A stretch of DNA of 64,000 nucleotides from NCBI RefSeq assembly GCF_029633865.1, contig NC_079219.1:59154108-59218107 (forward strand), written 5' to 3'. The DNA is from Lampris incognitus (Eukaryota > Chordata > Actinopteri > Lampriformes > Lampridae). Under the pieces are notes generated by a model. It searched no databases. It had not been told where the DNA came from and was given only the letters and a program-made list of their open reading frames with translations. Positions within the stretch are counted from its first letter, which is position 1, and the number at the start of each line of letters is the position of its first letter. This document shows, piece by piece, positions 23,066 through 34,103 of the stretch. The position numbers and the translations under genes are program-made.

Positions 23066-23320
23066 TCTCCCAATATATATATATATAAAACAAGACAAAA
23101 TAAAAATAAATAAAAATAGGTGCAATAATGTGGAAATATTGGGAATATTGCAAGTATTCTATTTACGAAATGTGAAGTGAGGCGAAAGCTCTACCTTGGC
23201 GTGGGGTACCGTTCGAAAGGGGCTATATGTACACTCTTTTCCGCATTCCGGCTCGGCCAGCTCGATCATTTCCGGGAAGCGCCGGAAGTGATACGAACAA
23301 CTGACAACAACAGCAAAGCG

Positions 23321-25260
23321 ATGGCGTTTTTGACTCGGTTTCTTCAAGATCTACCCAAACTCACGGTTAACGACATTAGTCGCGTTATCCAAGAAGCATG
23401 CGTACTTCAGTTACCAAAAAGGAGAGGGGCTTCAAACTTTACGTTTCAAGCTACAGCCGAAATTACGAAGGTATAATGTTAGCACCTAGCATGCTTTTGT
23501 ACTAGCCAATGCTAGCGTAGTGATAAGTTACTGCTAACGTTATGTTTCTGTGTCAGTCACTGTTACAAGTTTCTTAACGTCATTGTCCGTCTCAATGTCA
23601 AACAAGGATTCGGGCTGAGTGCTGCGGCACGGTGGCGCAGTGGTTGGCGCTGTCGCCTCACAGCAACAGGGTCCTGGGTTCGAACCCTGGGGTTGTCCAA
23701 CCCTGGGCGTCATCCCAGGTCGTCCTCTGTGTGGAGTTTGCATGTTCTCCTCGTGTCTGCGGTGGGTTTTCTCCGGGTGCTCCGGTTTCCCCATGCATGT
23801 TAGGGTTAATACTCCTGTCCGTGCCCCTGAGCAAGGCATGGCAAGACGAACTGGAGCTGGTCCCCGGGTGCTGCACGGCGGCTGCCCTCTGCTCCTAGCT
23901 ACACAGCTAGGATGGGTTACATGCAGAGCGTAATTTCCCCACGGGGATCAATAAAGTACCTCAAAATCATAGATCTATGGGAAAAAGCCAAAAGCCTCAC
24001 AGTTTGAGCATAAGGGAGTGTTGTCCTGCAGGTCCAGTGCAGACTGGTTCATGAGACAGGCTCCTGTTTGTCAGATCAATAGATGTTTTCCCTTATTTAC
24101 ATGCACAAGATTGTGAGGCAAAAAGGGGCCACGAGTCTTGCGTTTGTAAGCATTACTACGTTGATTTCGAAGAGGTCATCATGGAGGAATTGATTTAAAA
24201 TGAAACGACACGCCTCACAGTTGTTGTGCCGTCAGCTGTACAAATCGTAAAGACGGTAAAAACGAGCATCTGCATTTTTATCGCACGGCAAAAGGGAAAA
24301 CTCCAATCGAAAAACAAAGACGACAGGCGTGGATTCATGCCATCCGTTGGGAGGACTGGAAGACGTGGTCAGAAGAGCAAATATCAAATGGGAAGATTCT
24401 ATAACTTCTGGCTACCTTCAGCTCCATCTGTGCACACTCGGATGTACTGTTTGACATTCTGCAGACTGACGTGTTGGACACGCAGTTTTGTCTGAAGAGG
24501 ATCGGTGACTTTTGTGACACAATTGAGAGGGAGAAGATGAGCTTCCATGCCATCTATAAGAAAACAGTTGGTCAGACTGGAGTACCCAGGAGGCGGCAGG
24601 CTGGAGCACAGTATGACGTGCGCACTCATTACCAACAACTACACAGTGGGATAACGGACAACCTGCACGCACAGGTGAGGGACAGGTTCAAAGACCACCA
24701 GAGACTCTTGCTTCTTGCACTAATAGACCCACGGCAGTTTACTGCATATAGGCAGCGCTTCCCCAACACGGCTCTCTGCAGGCTGGAGGAAAGTTATGGG
24801 TGCCACTTTGACATATCCCGTCTGCAGGCCGAGCTGTGTGTAATGTACGCTATGTCTGACTTCGAAGGATGGAGCCCTTCTGCCGTCCTCCACTTTCTCC
24901 AGCAAAAGTGACTGACCAAAAGTATGCCCCAACTCCACCTTCTCACTCGCCTCTTCCATGGAGAGAAGATTCTCAGCACTGGAAGGGGCTAAAAACGTAC
25001 CCAAGAAGCAGCACTGGACCGGCTCGTCTGTCAGCCTGGGCTTTAGTCTCAGTTGAGGAAGAGCTTCTGATGGAGCTGAAGGCGAAGGACAAACTGTACG
25101 ACCCAGCAATTGCACACTTTGTTAAAAAGGATCGGGGGATGGACTTTGTTTTCAATAATCGGCTGGTTTTCTCTATTTTTATTCTGTCCCGAAATTATGC
25201 AACTTTTGCTGATGTCTGCTGTTCTAATGAGGCATCAGTGAATTATTTTTAGTGGGTTTG
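23321..25260 (+). pseudogene. Broken THAP/hAT-type transposase-derived gene
   Basis: Three plus-strand blocks, each broken. (i) 23321-23470: MAFLTRFLQDLPKLTVNDIS followed, after a frame change, by ERGFKLYVSSYSRNYE and a possible donor; family not identified. (ii) About 24205-24395: a THAP-like zinc-finger start (HSCCAVSCTNRKDGKN, HLHFYRTAKGKTPIEKQRRQ, AWIHAIRWEDW) lacking the final C-x2-H pair. (iii) About 24396-25155: hAT C-terminal region (LLATFSSICAHSDVLFDILQ, RFKDHQRLLLLALIDPRQFT), a TGA at 24909, then in another frame the dimerisation tail (PARLSAWALVSVEEELLMEL, FVKKDRGMDFVF). This combination recalls fish proteins annotated as P52rIPK/THAP12-like. A SINE sits between blocks i and ii. 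Confidence 0.65.
23624..23962 (+). repeat. SINE family B, variant with LINE-like tail, copy 3
   Basis: Head GGCACGGTGGCGCAGTGGTT with a B box (GGTTCGAACCC), but the 3' half differs from ordinary copies. It has GGGTTAATACTCCTGTCCGT, ACACAGCTAGGATGGGTTAC, and an ending CACGGGGATCAATAAAGTAC. The same variant is at 44671-45022 and, shortened, at 45772-45993. It separates two blocks of the transposase relic. Confidence 0.8.
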
Positions 25261-25577
25261 TAAATGATTGAGCAGAGGGGTACGCTAGAAGCTGGACTGT
25301 CAGATTTTCCAGAATCACCTTTGTGTGTTGTGAAGCCAGTTAGCACAAAGAAACCTTTAATATGCTGAACTTCCATGTGACAGGGCCCTGGCTATTATTT
25401 TTATTGCTATGTTTGATTTTTTTTTTGTTTTTACGTCAGCAATTTTCAAAATAGTTGATCTCTCGTTTCGGAACGCAACGGCCTGGTTTGCTCAACACAG
25501 TCTGCACTCAGCAATCCTGTGATTAGTAATGGAAATGAACCAGTGAGCTAAATGTGGAGGCAGGGTCTGACTCTTTT

Positions 25578-26505
25578 ATGGCGGCGCAGTGGTTAGCGCG
25601 GTCGCCTCACAGCAAGAAGGTCCTGGGTTCGAGCCCCGAGATTGTCCAACCTCAGGGGTCGTCCCGGGTCGTCCTCTGTGTGGCGTTTGCGTGTTCTCCC
25701 CGGGTCTGTGTGGGTTTGCTGCGGGTGCTCCGGTTTCCTCCCACAGCCCAAAAGACATGTAGAATCGGTCAGGTGAATCGGCCGTACTAAATCGTCCCTA
25801 GGTGTGTGTGTGTGTGTGTGTGTGTGTCGGCCCTGTGACGGCCTGCTGGCCTGTCCAGGGTGTCTCCCCACCTGCTGGCCTGTCCAGGGTGTCTCCCCGC
25901 CTGCTGGCCTGTCCAGGGTGTCTCCCCACCTGCTGGCCTGTCCAGGGTGTCTCCCCACCTGCTGGCCTGTCCAGGGTGTCTCCCCACCTGCTGGCCTGTC
26001 CAGGGTGTCTCCCCACCTGCTGGCCTGTCCAGGGTGTCTCCCCACCTGCTGGCCTGTCCAGGGTGTCTCCCCGCCTGCTGGCCTGTCCAGGGTGTCTCCC
26101 CACCTGCTGGCCTGTCCAGGGTGTCTCCCCACCTGCTGGCCTGTCCAGGGTGTCTCCCCGCCTGCTGGCCTGTCCAGGGTGTCTCCCCGCCTGCTGGCCT
26201 GTCCAGGGTGTCTCCCCACCTGCTGGCCTGTCCAGGGTGTCTCCCCACCTGCTGGCCTGTCCAGGGTGTCTCCCCGCCTGCTGGCCTGTCCAGGGTGTCT
26301 CCCCACCTGCTGGCCTGTCCAGGGTGTCTCCCCGCCTGCTGGCCTGTCCAGGGTGTCTCCCCGCCTGCTGGCCTGTCCAGGGTGTCTCCCCGCCTGCTGG
26401 CCTGTCCAGGGTGTCTCCCCGCCTGCTGCCCAGTGACTGCTGGGATAGGCTGCAGCTTCCCCGCCACCCTGACAGCAGGATAAGCGGTTTGGATAATGGA
26501 TGAAT
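25578..26505 (+). repeat. SINE family B copy 4 with expanded internal minisatellite
   Basis: An ordinary copy of the family (head at 25578, B box GGGTTCGAGCCC, tail AGGATAAGCGGTTTGGATAA) in which one internal segment has been amplified. The copy is therefore about 930 bp instead of about 380. Confidence 0.85.
25838..26434. repeat. 29-bp minisatellite, about 20 units
   Basis: Units begin CTGCTGGCCTGTCCAGGGTG and differ mainly by CCCCAC versus CCCCGC at the end. The period is 29 bases. Because 29 is not a multiple of three, all frames stay open and produce long repetitive reading frames on both strands; these are not genes. Unamplified SINE copies have a single unit bounded by near-identical words (GCCTGCTGGCC-like), a likely starting point for slippage. 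Confidence 0.95.
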
Positions 26506-26550
26506 GAATGATTTTTTTTTATTGCCACATGTGGTCCTACTGAAGGCCAC

Positions 26551-26990
26551 TGCGGTCATGGCGTAGTGGTCTAGTCCGTTGCCTACCAACACGGGGATCG
26601 CTGGTTCGAATCCCCGTGTTACCTCTGGCTTGGTCGGGCATCCCCACAAACACAATTGGCTGTGTCTCTAGGCGGGAAGCCGGATGTGGATGTGTGTCCT
26701 GGTCACTGCACTAGCGCCTCCTCTGGTCGGTCGACGTGCCAGTTCGAGGGGGGAGGGGGAACTGGGGGGGGGATAGCGTGATTCTCCCACGTGCTACATC
26801 CCCCTGGTGAAACTCCTCACTGTCAGGTGAAAAGAAGAGGGTGGGGACTCCACATGTATCGGTGGAGGCATGTGGTAGTCTGCAGCCCCCCCCCCCGGAT
26901 CAGCAGAGGGGGTGGAGCAGAGACCGGGACGGCTTGGAAGAGTGGGGTAATTGGCCGGATACAACTGGGGAGAAAAAAAGGGGGGGGGGG
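26551..26990 (+). repeat. tRNA-derived SINE, family A, copy 2
   Basis: Head with A box-like GGCGTAGTGG and B box GGTTCGAATCC, a body containing AAGCCGGATGTGGATGTGTG, and an ending in AACTGGGGAGAAAAAAAGG. Lies directly after a SINE B copy. Confidence 0.85.
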
Positions 26991-28045
26991 AGTTGCATGA
27001 ACTCATACCATAAATGGTAATCCTCGTTGTCACCATCATTAGATTGAAGGCTGTGTGTGTTCTATGAATTGTAACCAATCAGGCTGAAGTAGATGTGGAA
27101 CTTGGCGATTACAAACAGTTTTTCCTGATTTTAGTCACACGATTCATTGTCTTTTGTTCACGTTAGTGGTGCACCATTTCTTTTCCCATCATCATGCTGT
27201 AGCATCAACCCTCCACATAGAGGCAACCTTGATCCAGCTGTAGCAGCGAGTGCAAGTGGAGCGGCATAATAGAGTCAGTACACTGTGGAAATATAAATAA
27301 TACACAGTAAGCCCTATAGATCAGGGCAAGACAGTAACAGCTGCCATGCATGTGTTTTGCATGTCCCCCTTTTATCCTGCTTCAATTTAGCCTTTTATCC
27401 TCACCCTCTTCCCAGGGAGACAGGGCAATGGAAAAAGCATTGCTGTATTACTCAAGCAAACTAATTTAGTGTTAAAATACAGTCTGATGTACCACTTAGT
27501 GGTGGAAACACTTCTCTCATGAAGATAAACTACAAAAGCATTGAGGGAGGATAAACTAGCCTAAGCTATTTCGAGAGCTGTTATTTGACAGGTCTGGAAC
27601 TGAAAAAGAATAGTACATATTTCCATAATACCCGTGGCCCAACACTACTCTGTTGGTAAAGGGTGGTTTGAAACACTGTGGCTCTGTTCAGACACCAAGA
27701 AAAACAACCAAGCTGAGAACCTGCACTTGCAGCAGGGGACAGACTGGAAAACCCTCTCTGGGTCTTAAAGGGGAAAATGTGGCGGGTTTCAACCTTATCT
27801 CTATGTACTGACAACAGGGACAGCATATGAGAAACACCTGCAGTTATCCCCGGTCTTTTCTGAATCTCTGAGGGGGCAGTGAAACAGATTTCCTTTCTGT
27901 TTGCCAAGTGATTTATTGTGACATCTGTCAGCGGACAGAAAAAACTATTGCCTTTGGGCTTTCAAATCTCTAAAGACGCCGTTCAAAAAACGCATCCTCG
28001 CCACCTCAGAAAAGCCACTTTTCCATCCGTGGAAAAGGGGATTTT

Positions 28046-28271
28046 GCATCCATTGCACGTCTGTCCGTCTTGGGAGAGAGATCCTCCTCTGCTGCTCTCC
28101 CTGAGGCTTCTCCCTATTTTTTCTCCCTGTTAAAGGTTTTTAGGGAGTCGTTCCTTATCCGAGGCGAGGGTCTAAGGACGGGGTGCTGTGTTGCTGCAAA
28201 GCCCACTGAGGCACGTTTGTAATTTGTGATAATGGGCTATACAAATCAAATGGACTTGACGTAACTTGACT
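28046..28271 (+). repeat. Dispersed repeat C, copy 3
   Basis: Starts near TCCATTGCACGTCTGTCCGT and ends GGGCTATACAAATCAAATGG. The upstream stretch 27000-28045 holds nothing I can identify. Confidence 0.75.
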
Positions 28272-28464
28272 TTGTGGACGACAATACCGAAGCCTGCATG
28301 CAACACGTTCTGGTACGTGTAGGCACCGTAGGGAAGGCTCTGTAAGCAGGGAAAACAGATTTCTCTGTCAACATACTACACAAAGAGAATTGTATCGTTT
28401 CATTCTACTACTAATTGCACATGCACAAAATAATTGACAACATTTTCCTTTAACTGGTTTTACT

Positions 28465-28740
28465 CTCATAAAGAGACGGTTCACAGTCAAGTTGGATGAC
28501 CACTTCTCACAGCATGTCAGCATAGACAGTGGCATCCCCCAAGGCAGCGTAATGGGGCTCCAGCTTGATGTCCCTGTACATGTTGCTTAATGGAAACATC
28601 ATTCACCAACATGGGGTGGCCATTCATTCCTTTGTTGATGACATTCATCTCTATCTGTCTGTGCAGCATAATGATCCAAGCACCAGCTCTGTTTAAAGTA
28701 ACTGCCTTGCTCATATCAGTGAATGGATGAACAGTAGTTT
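28465..28740 (+). mobile_element. LINE reverse-transcriptase fragment, L2/CR1-like
   Basis: The plus strand encodes SIDSGIPQGSVMG, the conserved GxPQGS motif. After a frame change come GNIIHQHGVAIHSFVDDIHL (active-site FVDD in place of YADD) and HISEWMNSS. This is about 90 residues of RT palm domain with stops; a dead fragment. Confidence 0.7.
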
Positions 28741-29573
28741 TTTTTTAATTAAATGAGAGTAATATTATTAATTGGTCCCAAATCGAAAGGGGACTTATTT
28801 CGTTCTAAGCTAGGCACCCTGATTTCACAGACAAAGTCAATGGTAAAAAATCTATTTGCTACTGTAGACTCTGGGCCCGCACATATCAAGGGTCTCAGTT
28901 TGGGAAATCGGTCCTAACTGCCCAAATGTTTTCAGTGACACAGTTCTGGTCGTACCTTAGTGTAGGTCACGTCAAGCTATTTTCCAAATTCTTCTCTAGG
29001 GTAGGAGTATAATTAGTCCTAGCCATACTTTAGTGCAGCTCCAAGGAGTAAATCGGGCCTTGATCTGAATTTTTACTCGCATATCACCCTCACATAATCT
29101 GCTTCTCCCATCTCAGAGACACAGCCAACGTAAGCCTTTTTTAACACAGCAGGATGCAGAGAAACTAGTTCGTAGTGTTTTTATTCAGCTTTAGACTAGA
29201 TTATAAGATTCCATTCCTAGTTTTCCTGAACCATTTTAGTGCGTTTCTGACATCTGCAGCTCAAAACCCATGCAAAAGTTCAAAAACCTGCCAGGCTGGT
29301 CTCGGTGCCTAGTGATGTTGACGATGATGCGTAGCAGGATAAACACAGCTGCAGCAAATAACATTAATAATGGGTCTGTTTGATTTAGGTGTGCCAGCTC
29401 ACCTATCAGCACTGACAAACAGACAGACAGCCAGACAGACAGAGCCAGCACTAACAATTGTCAATAGTACGGTCAATGTTGGTTCTTTGGCACACCCAAA
29501 CCAAATAGGTGTCAGCAAACTCACTAAAATGGTCTAGGGTTTAGTTGCTTTTTAAGTGGGAGGAAAACCCAAA

Positions 29574-29860
29574 GTCTCGGCAGAGAATTTACTTCCTGCG
29601 GCAGCTGAGAAAATTCAACCTGATGCAGGCAATGACGGTCCTATCCTCAGCTTTTCCATAACCACCTGTTTTAAGTCATCCACATCACTAGACAGCTGGA
29701 CTACTGCAAACATCCAGTCGGCAGAAGCCACCTTCCAGAACCCTCATGACTCCAGGTCCAGGAGGCATGTGGGCAAGGTTATTGACGGCCCCTCAGCCAC
29801 AAAACATATTCAAAGACACAACATATGCCAACCTCTTCCCTCTTCCTCGCCTTCTCAATA
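29574..29860 (+). mobile_element. Possible LINE 3'-end relic
   Basis: One frame reads FLRQLRKFNLMQAMTVL, resembling the end of fish L2/Rex-type RT proteins (RLYFLRRLRSFN...). Further downstream, HDSRSRRHVGKVIDGPS in another frame resembles the same region. Weak and broken. Confidence 0.35.
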
Positions 29861-30045
29861 ACTGAACTACACCCACCCATTTCCAACCCTCTTTCTTGCT
29901 GTGTTTGGTTCACAGCCCTACTGCAAGCCGTGGATATTCCACTACGATTTACTCCGTTATTTGTGTTTCACTTTGTAATGGCCGTATAGCTTGTAATTAC
30001 TCATCTAACTTGTGCTGTATTTGCAGATTTCACTCAGAGAAAATG

Positions 30046-30426
30046 GCGGCACGGTGGCACAGTGGTTAGTGCGGTCGCCTCACAGCAAGAAGGTCCTGGG
30101 TTCGAGCCCCGGGGTAGTCCAACCTTGGTGGGTCTTCCTCTGTGTGGCATTTGCATGTTCTCCCCGTGTCTGCGTGGGTTTCCTCCGGGTGCTCCGGTTT
30201 CCCCCCACAGGCCTAAGACATGTAGGTCAGGTGACTCGGCCGTACTACATTGCCCCTAGGTGTGTGTGTTGGTCCTGTGACAGCCTGGCGGCCTGTCCAG
30301 GGTGTCTCCCCGCCTGCCACCCTATGACTGCTGGGATAGGCTCCAGCATCCCCGTGACCCTGAGAGCAGGATAAGCGGTTCAGATAATGGATGGATGGAT
30401 GGATGGATGGATGGATGGATGGATGG
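30046..30426 (+). repeat. SINE family B, copy 5 (full length)
   Basis: Full-length copy from GGCGGCACGGTGGCACAGTG to the AGGATAAGCGGTTCAGATAA block and a (GGAT)n tail. It contains one unexpanded unit of the segment that became a minisatellite in copy 4. Confidence 0.88.
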
Positions 30427-31301
30427 ACTCAAGAGAACATTTTGCAGGTTTGTTTACGGCTGAAATGTTTCTTGCCAGTATGAAGTGGCAATACAGTACA
30501 ATACACACCCACCTTTTTACCTATTACATGACACCAATAGACTTGAACTTTCCATCAATTATTTACACATTGTATAGAAAAGTCCCATGATTCCCTAAAA
30601 TATTTACCCCCCCCCCGCCCCGCTATACATAGATACTCGTTTTGTGCTACGTTTATAACTGTATGTTGACTGCGGCGTGTTTCACGTGAGCAACCTATCA
30701 AGTCAGATTCCTTCAATAAACCACAGGTGCTGTTAGTATCTAGGTTATATGCTGGATTCCTGCCTCCCGGCGAAGGGTTCCAGTCATGGTGTTGCTCGAG
30801 GGAAATAGGACATTATTTCTCCAAACCTGTTGTCGTGCTCGATTCTGTGGTTTGGAAATAGTGCGTAAGAACACCAGTCTCTTTTACTAGTATATCTGTA
30901 GGGGGCCTACGGATGGAAATCTCGGACCACACTGTTTGTGCGGGGATGGACAGTTTGTGCACAGGAGGATCACTGAACAGCTGAGTGGTACATGATGCAA
31001 CTTCTTGGTACCCGTCAACAGCAATGTACTGTGTTAGGTGTGTGTGTGTGTGTGTATATGTCTCTATATGGGCATGTATTTGTATGTGGGCATCTGTGTA
31101 CCGTGTATTTCAACACTATCTTTCCACTGTGTTGACTTTTTTCACATCTCTATGTGCAGTAATTGGGGGCAGCGCACACACACACACACACATATATATT
31201 TATTTTATGTTTTTTAATATATATTTGTTATATTTGTATTTTATTTATATATTTTATTTTATACATTTATGTATATTTTATTTATATATAATATATATTC
31301 T

Positions 31302-31545
31302 TCTTCTTCTTCTTTCAGCTTGTTCCCTGTTTCTCAGGGGTCGCCACAGCGGACTGTACAGTTTTCATCGGTACCCTGTGAGGGCACATCACCGATGGCG
31401 GCCGTTGTTAACCCGGGCCTCCGCGAATCCCGTATGGAGCCTCGACTGAGCCGGTATGGCCTTGTCAATCCGCATAATAATTTGGCAAAAATTTAGGCCG
31501 GATGCCCTTCCTGACACGACCACTAACCCTGTGGACAGGTTATAT
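31302..31545 (+). repeat. Dispersed repeat (TTC-headed), family not named
   Basis: Begins with (TTC)n, then GGGGTCGCCACAGCGGACTG and CTTCCTGACACGACC, a combination I recognise as a common interspersed repeat in fish. Flanked by long AT-rich simple sequence (31180-31300 and 31545-31690). Confidence 0.5.
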
Positions 31546-31686
31546 TATAATAATATATCATATTATAATACATATCTATATATATTATAATACTATATAA
31601 TATTATAGTATATATCTATTATATATAATAATAATATCTATCATAATATATATCATATATATAAATATTTATACATATATATTTTA

Positions 31687-31689
<3 letters not shown>

Positions 31690-31719
<30 letters not shown>
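31690..31719. repeat. (GT)n microsatellite
   Basis: About 15 GT units following AT-rich simple sequence. Confidence 0.9.
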
Positions 31720-31720
<1 letters not shown>

Positions 31721-32333
31721 CATGTACATGAGATGCACAGCATATCTGTGCATCTCATGTACATGCTTATGCTGCAAGTTTGGGAGCGTCGCAGCATTCC
31801 TGGTATCGACTCAACGTGTTGATAGTTGTGTTTTAGCACGGGCGAGGGCCGCAGGTTGTCACAGCAGGGGCCCTGGGACCCGACAGTGCACGTACCAACA
31901 TGGAAGCGGATAGTGGTCCCAGCCCACCAGATTACCAGCAGCAGGAGAAACCTGAGCGAGGCCGCTCGGTTGTGATAGCAGCCAGTGTTTGTGTTACATA
32001 ACCGGCAGTCAGAAGCTTGTGGCAATAATAGTACCGTAGTACGAACTATCAGGGGAAATCTATCTGAGCAGACAGAAAAAGGAGGAGGGTGTTGAGGCCG
32101 AGGGGTACGGAGCGAGGGCCCGAGTAGCAGCTGGCGCTCAGTAGAAAACAGGGCTGGCATGCGGAGCCAACACCGCAGTATGAGGCCGTTTTGTAAAGCG
32201 AGGCTTCAGCTGTTAGCTGTGTCATTGGCCGATGATAGGATATAGGGTGCTTTACATTGGAAAGAGATGTAAGTGAGCGGGTTCGATGGGGGTGGGGGGT
32301 CGGGGGCACGGAGAGCCAGCCAAGAGTAGCCCA

Positions 32334-32524
32334 GGATGGGATCCTTCCTCTGATGCTCCTCCCGAGGTTTCTCCCACTTGTTTTTGTTTTCCTGATAAGG
32401 TTTTCTTATGGAGCTTTTCCTCGTCCGTGTGTAGGGTTCAAGGACAGAGGGTGTCATATAGGATACTGTAGTGATTGTGGAGCCCTCCTTGTGATTTTGG
32501 GCTATACAAATAAACTTGACTTGT
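32334..32524 (+). repeat. Dispersed repeat C, copy 4
   Basis: Divergent copy ending TTTTGGGCTATACAAATAAA and CTTGACTTG. Preceded by the non-repetitive stretch 31720-32330. Confidence 0.65.
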
Positions 32525-32707
32525 CTTGAAAATAGTATTTGACGATCATAGAATTTACATTACAAATGAGTAGAGGCATCAACCCATTGGATGTTCAAAG
32601 AAAGTTGAGGGTGTCCAGATGAACTGACCCAACTTTCAAAATCAAAATGAAAAACAAAGATCAAAGATCAAAAATCAAAATCTTTGATTTCCTTACCTGG
32701 ATTACTG

Positions 32708-32746
32708 AGCATGCATAACGACATGCACCATGTCGTTATGCATGCT
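32708..32746. other. Perfect 18-bp-arm hairpin, 3-nt loop
   Basis: Left arm 32708-32725 (AGCATGCATAACGACATG) and right arm 32729-32746 are exact reverse complements separated by CAC. A second short palindrome, GATGCATTTATGCATC, follows at about 32759. Lies just before the ~270-bp tandem repeat. Confidence 0.9.
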
Positions 32747-32870
32747 GATGAAATTATGATGCATTTATGCATCCAGGTGAACTGATTCAACCTTCTTTGA
32801 GAAGGTTCACCCAGTACCGTCCATACCGTGTCTTTGTCCATGTTTGCGTCTATGTTTGTCTTCGTTTGAT

Positions 32871-33590
32871 GGCTGGGAGAGCTGGCGCTGGATCGGCTGG
32901 GAGAGCTTGGTCTCCAGCGTCCTGTGGGCCCAGGGACCACGGCCCTGCCTGGTCGGAGGTAACACCGAGGGCAGTCTGACAGGACGCGGAAGCGGGGCAG
33001 GCTAAGCTAACTGCTAGCCCATGCAGCCCGGCAGTTCCGATGGCACCGAGGGCGGACTGGCGGCGGCCTTGCCTAGCCTTGACTGTGTTTTTAGAGTCGT
33101 CGTGTGGAGCGCGGGGAGGTGTGTTGAGGGTTTCTGGCTGGGAGAGCTGGCGTTGGATGGGCTGAAGGAGCTTGGTCTGCTGTGTCCTGTGGGCCCAAGG
33201 ACCATGGCCCTGACAGGAGTGCGCCCAAGGAGGAGGGACCAAGGACAGTCTGACAGGACGCTGAAGCGGGGCAGGCTAAGCTAACTGCTAGCCCATGCAA
33301 ACCGGCAGTTCCGATGGCACCGAGGGTGGTCTAGCGGCGGCCTCACCTGGCCTTACGGTGTTCTTAGTGTCGTCGTATGGAGCGCGGGGAGGTGTGTCGA
33401 GGTTGTCTGGCTGGGAGAGCTGGCGCTGGATCGGCCGGGGGAGCCTGGTCTGCTGCATCCTGTGGGCAGAGGGACCACGGCCCTGCCTGGAGCTGCACCC
33501 GAGGAGGAAGCACCGAGGGTGGCTTGACAGGATGCGGAAGCGGGGCAGGCAAAGCTAACTGTTAGCCCATGCAGACCGGCAGTTCCGACA
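32871..33590. repeat. ~270-bp tandem repeat, about 2.7 units
   Basis: Units start at 32871, 33135 and 33409 with GGCTGGGAGAGCTGGCG, giving spacings of 264 and 274 bases. Each unit holds TTCCGATGGCACCGAGGG-like and GCTAACTGCTAGCCCATGCA-like blocks. Reading frames through it are repeats of one another and have no recognisable domain. Confidence 0.85.
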
Positions 33591-34021
33591 GTCATCCTGG
33601 CTGGCGTTCATTCTCCTGGACAGTGGTTTTTTTTTGTTAGTTTGAGTATGTGTTCATTTCATGTGCACAAGTGCATGAAATGAAATCACAAAGTGTTTCT
33701 GATTCTGACATATTGGATGTTCCTTTCCCCCTCCTGCAAGGACAGATGGGAAGAAAGAGCAACGGAAAGGGGAAAACACAGTAACGCTGGCCAGTAAAAA
33801 GGTTTTGGCACCTGTCCTGCTCCTCTACAGCCCTTAATCTCGGTAAAATGCGGTGATTATGGAAACAGCTTGTTTGCCTATTCAAACCATCCGAATACAG
33901 CATACTGTTGATTAGATGAGAAATCCCACACTGTGGAGGGAATTCACTTACTAAGGCTGGCTGAGAGGGCGAGAGTGATAGAGAGAAGCAGAGAGAGAGA
34001 GAGAGCGAGCAAGAGAGACAG

Positions 34022-34100
<79 letters not shown>
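34022..34100. repeat. (GA)n microsatellite
   Basis: Nearly pure run of about 38 GA units. The neighbouring stretch 34101-35380 has G runs and nothing identifiable. Confidence 0.95.

Positions 34101-34103
<3 letters not shown>

Noticed and set aside
25838-26434. CRISPR-like regular repeats here and at 41235-42240 and 57262-58300
   Set aside because: Units are directly contiguous with no unique spacers, no cas genes are present, and the host is a eukaryote. These are minisatellites.
25593-26528. Open frames of 200-311 codons on both strands
   Set aside because: They are translations of the 29-bp minisatellite, whose period keeps all frames open; no domain and no splice context.
26551-26625. 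Possible tRNA genes at SINE heads (also near 1665-1727 and 23624-23700)
   Set aside because: A and B boxes are present, but the cloverleaf is degenerate and each is joined to a SINE body.
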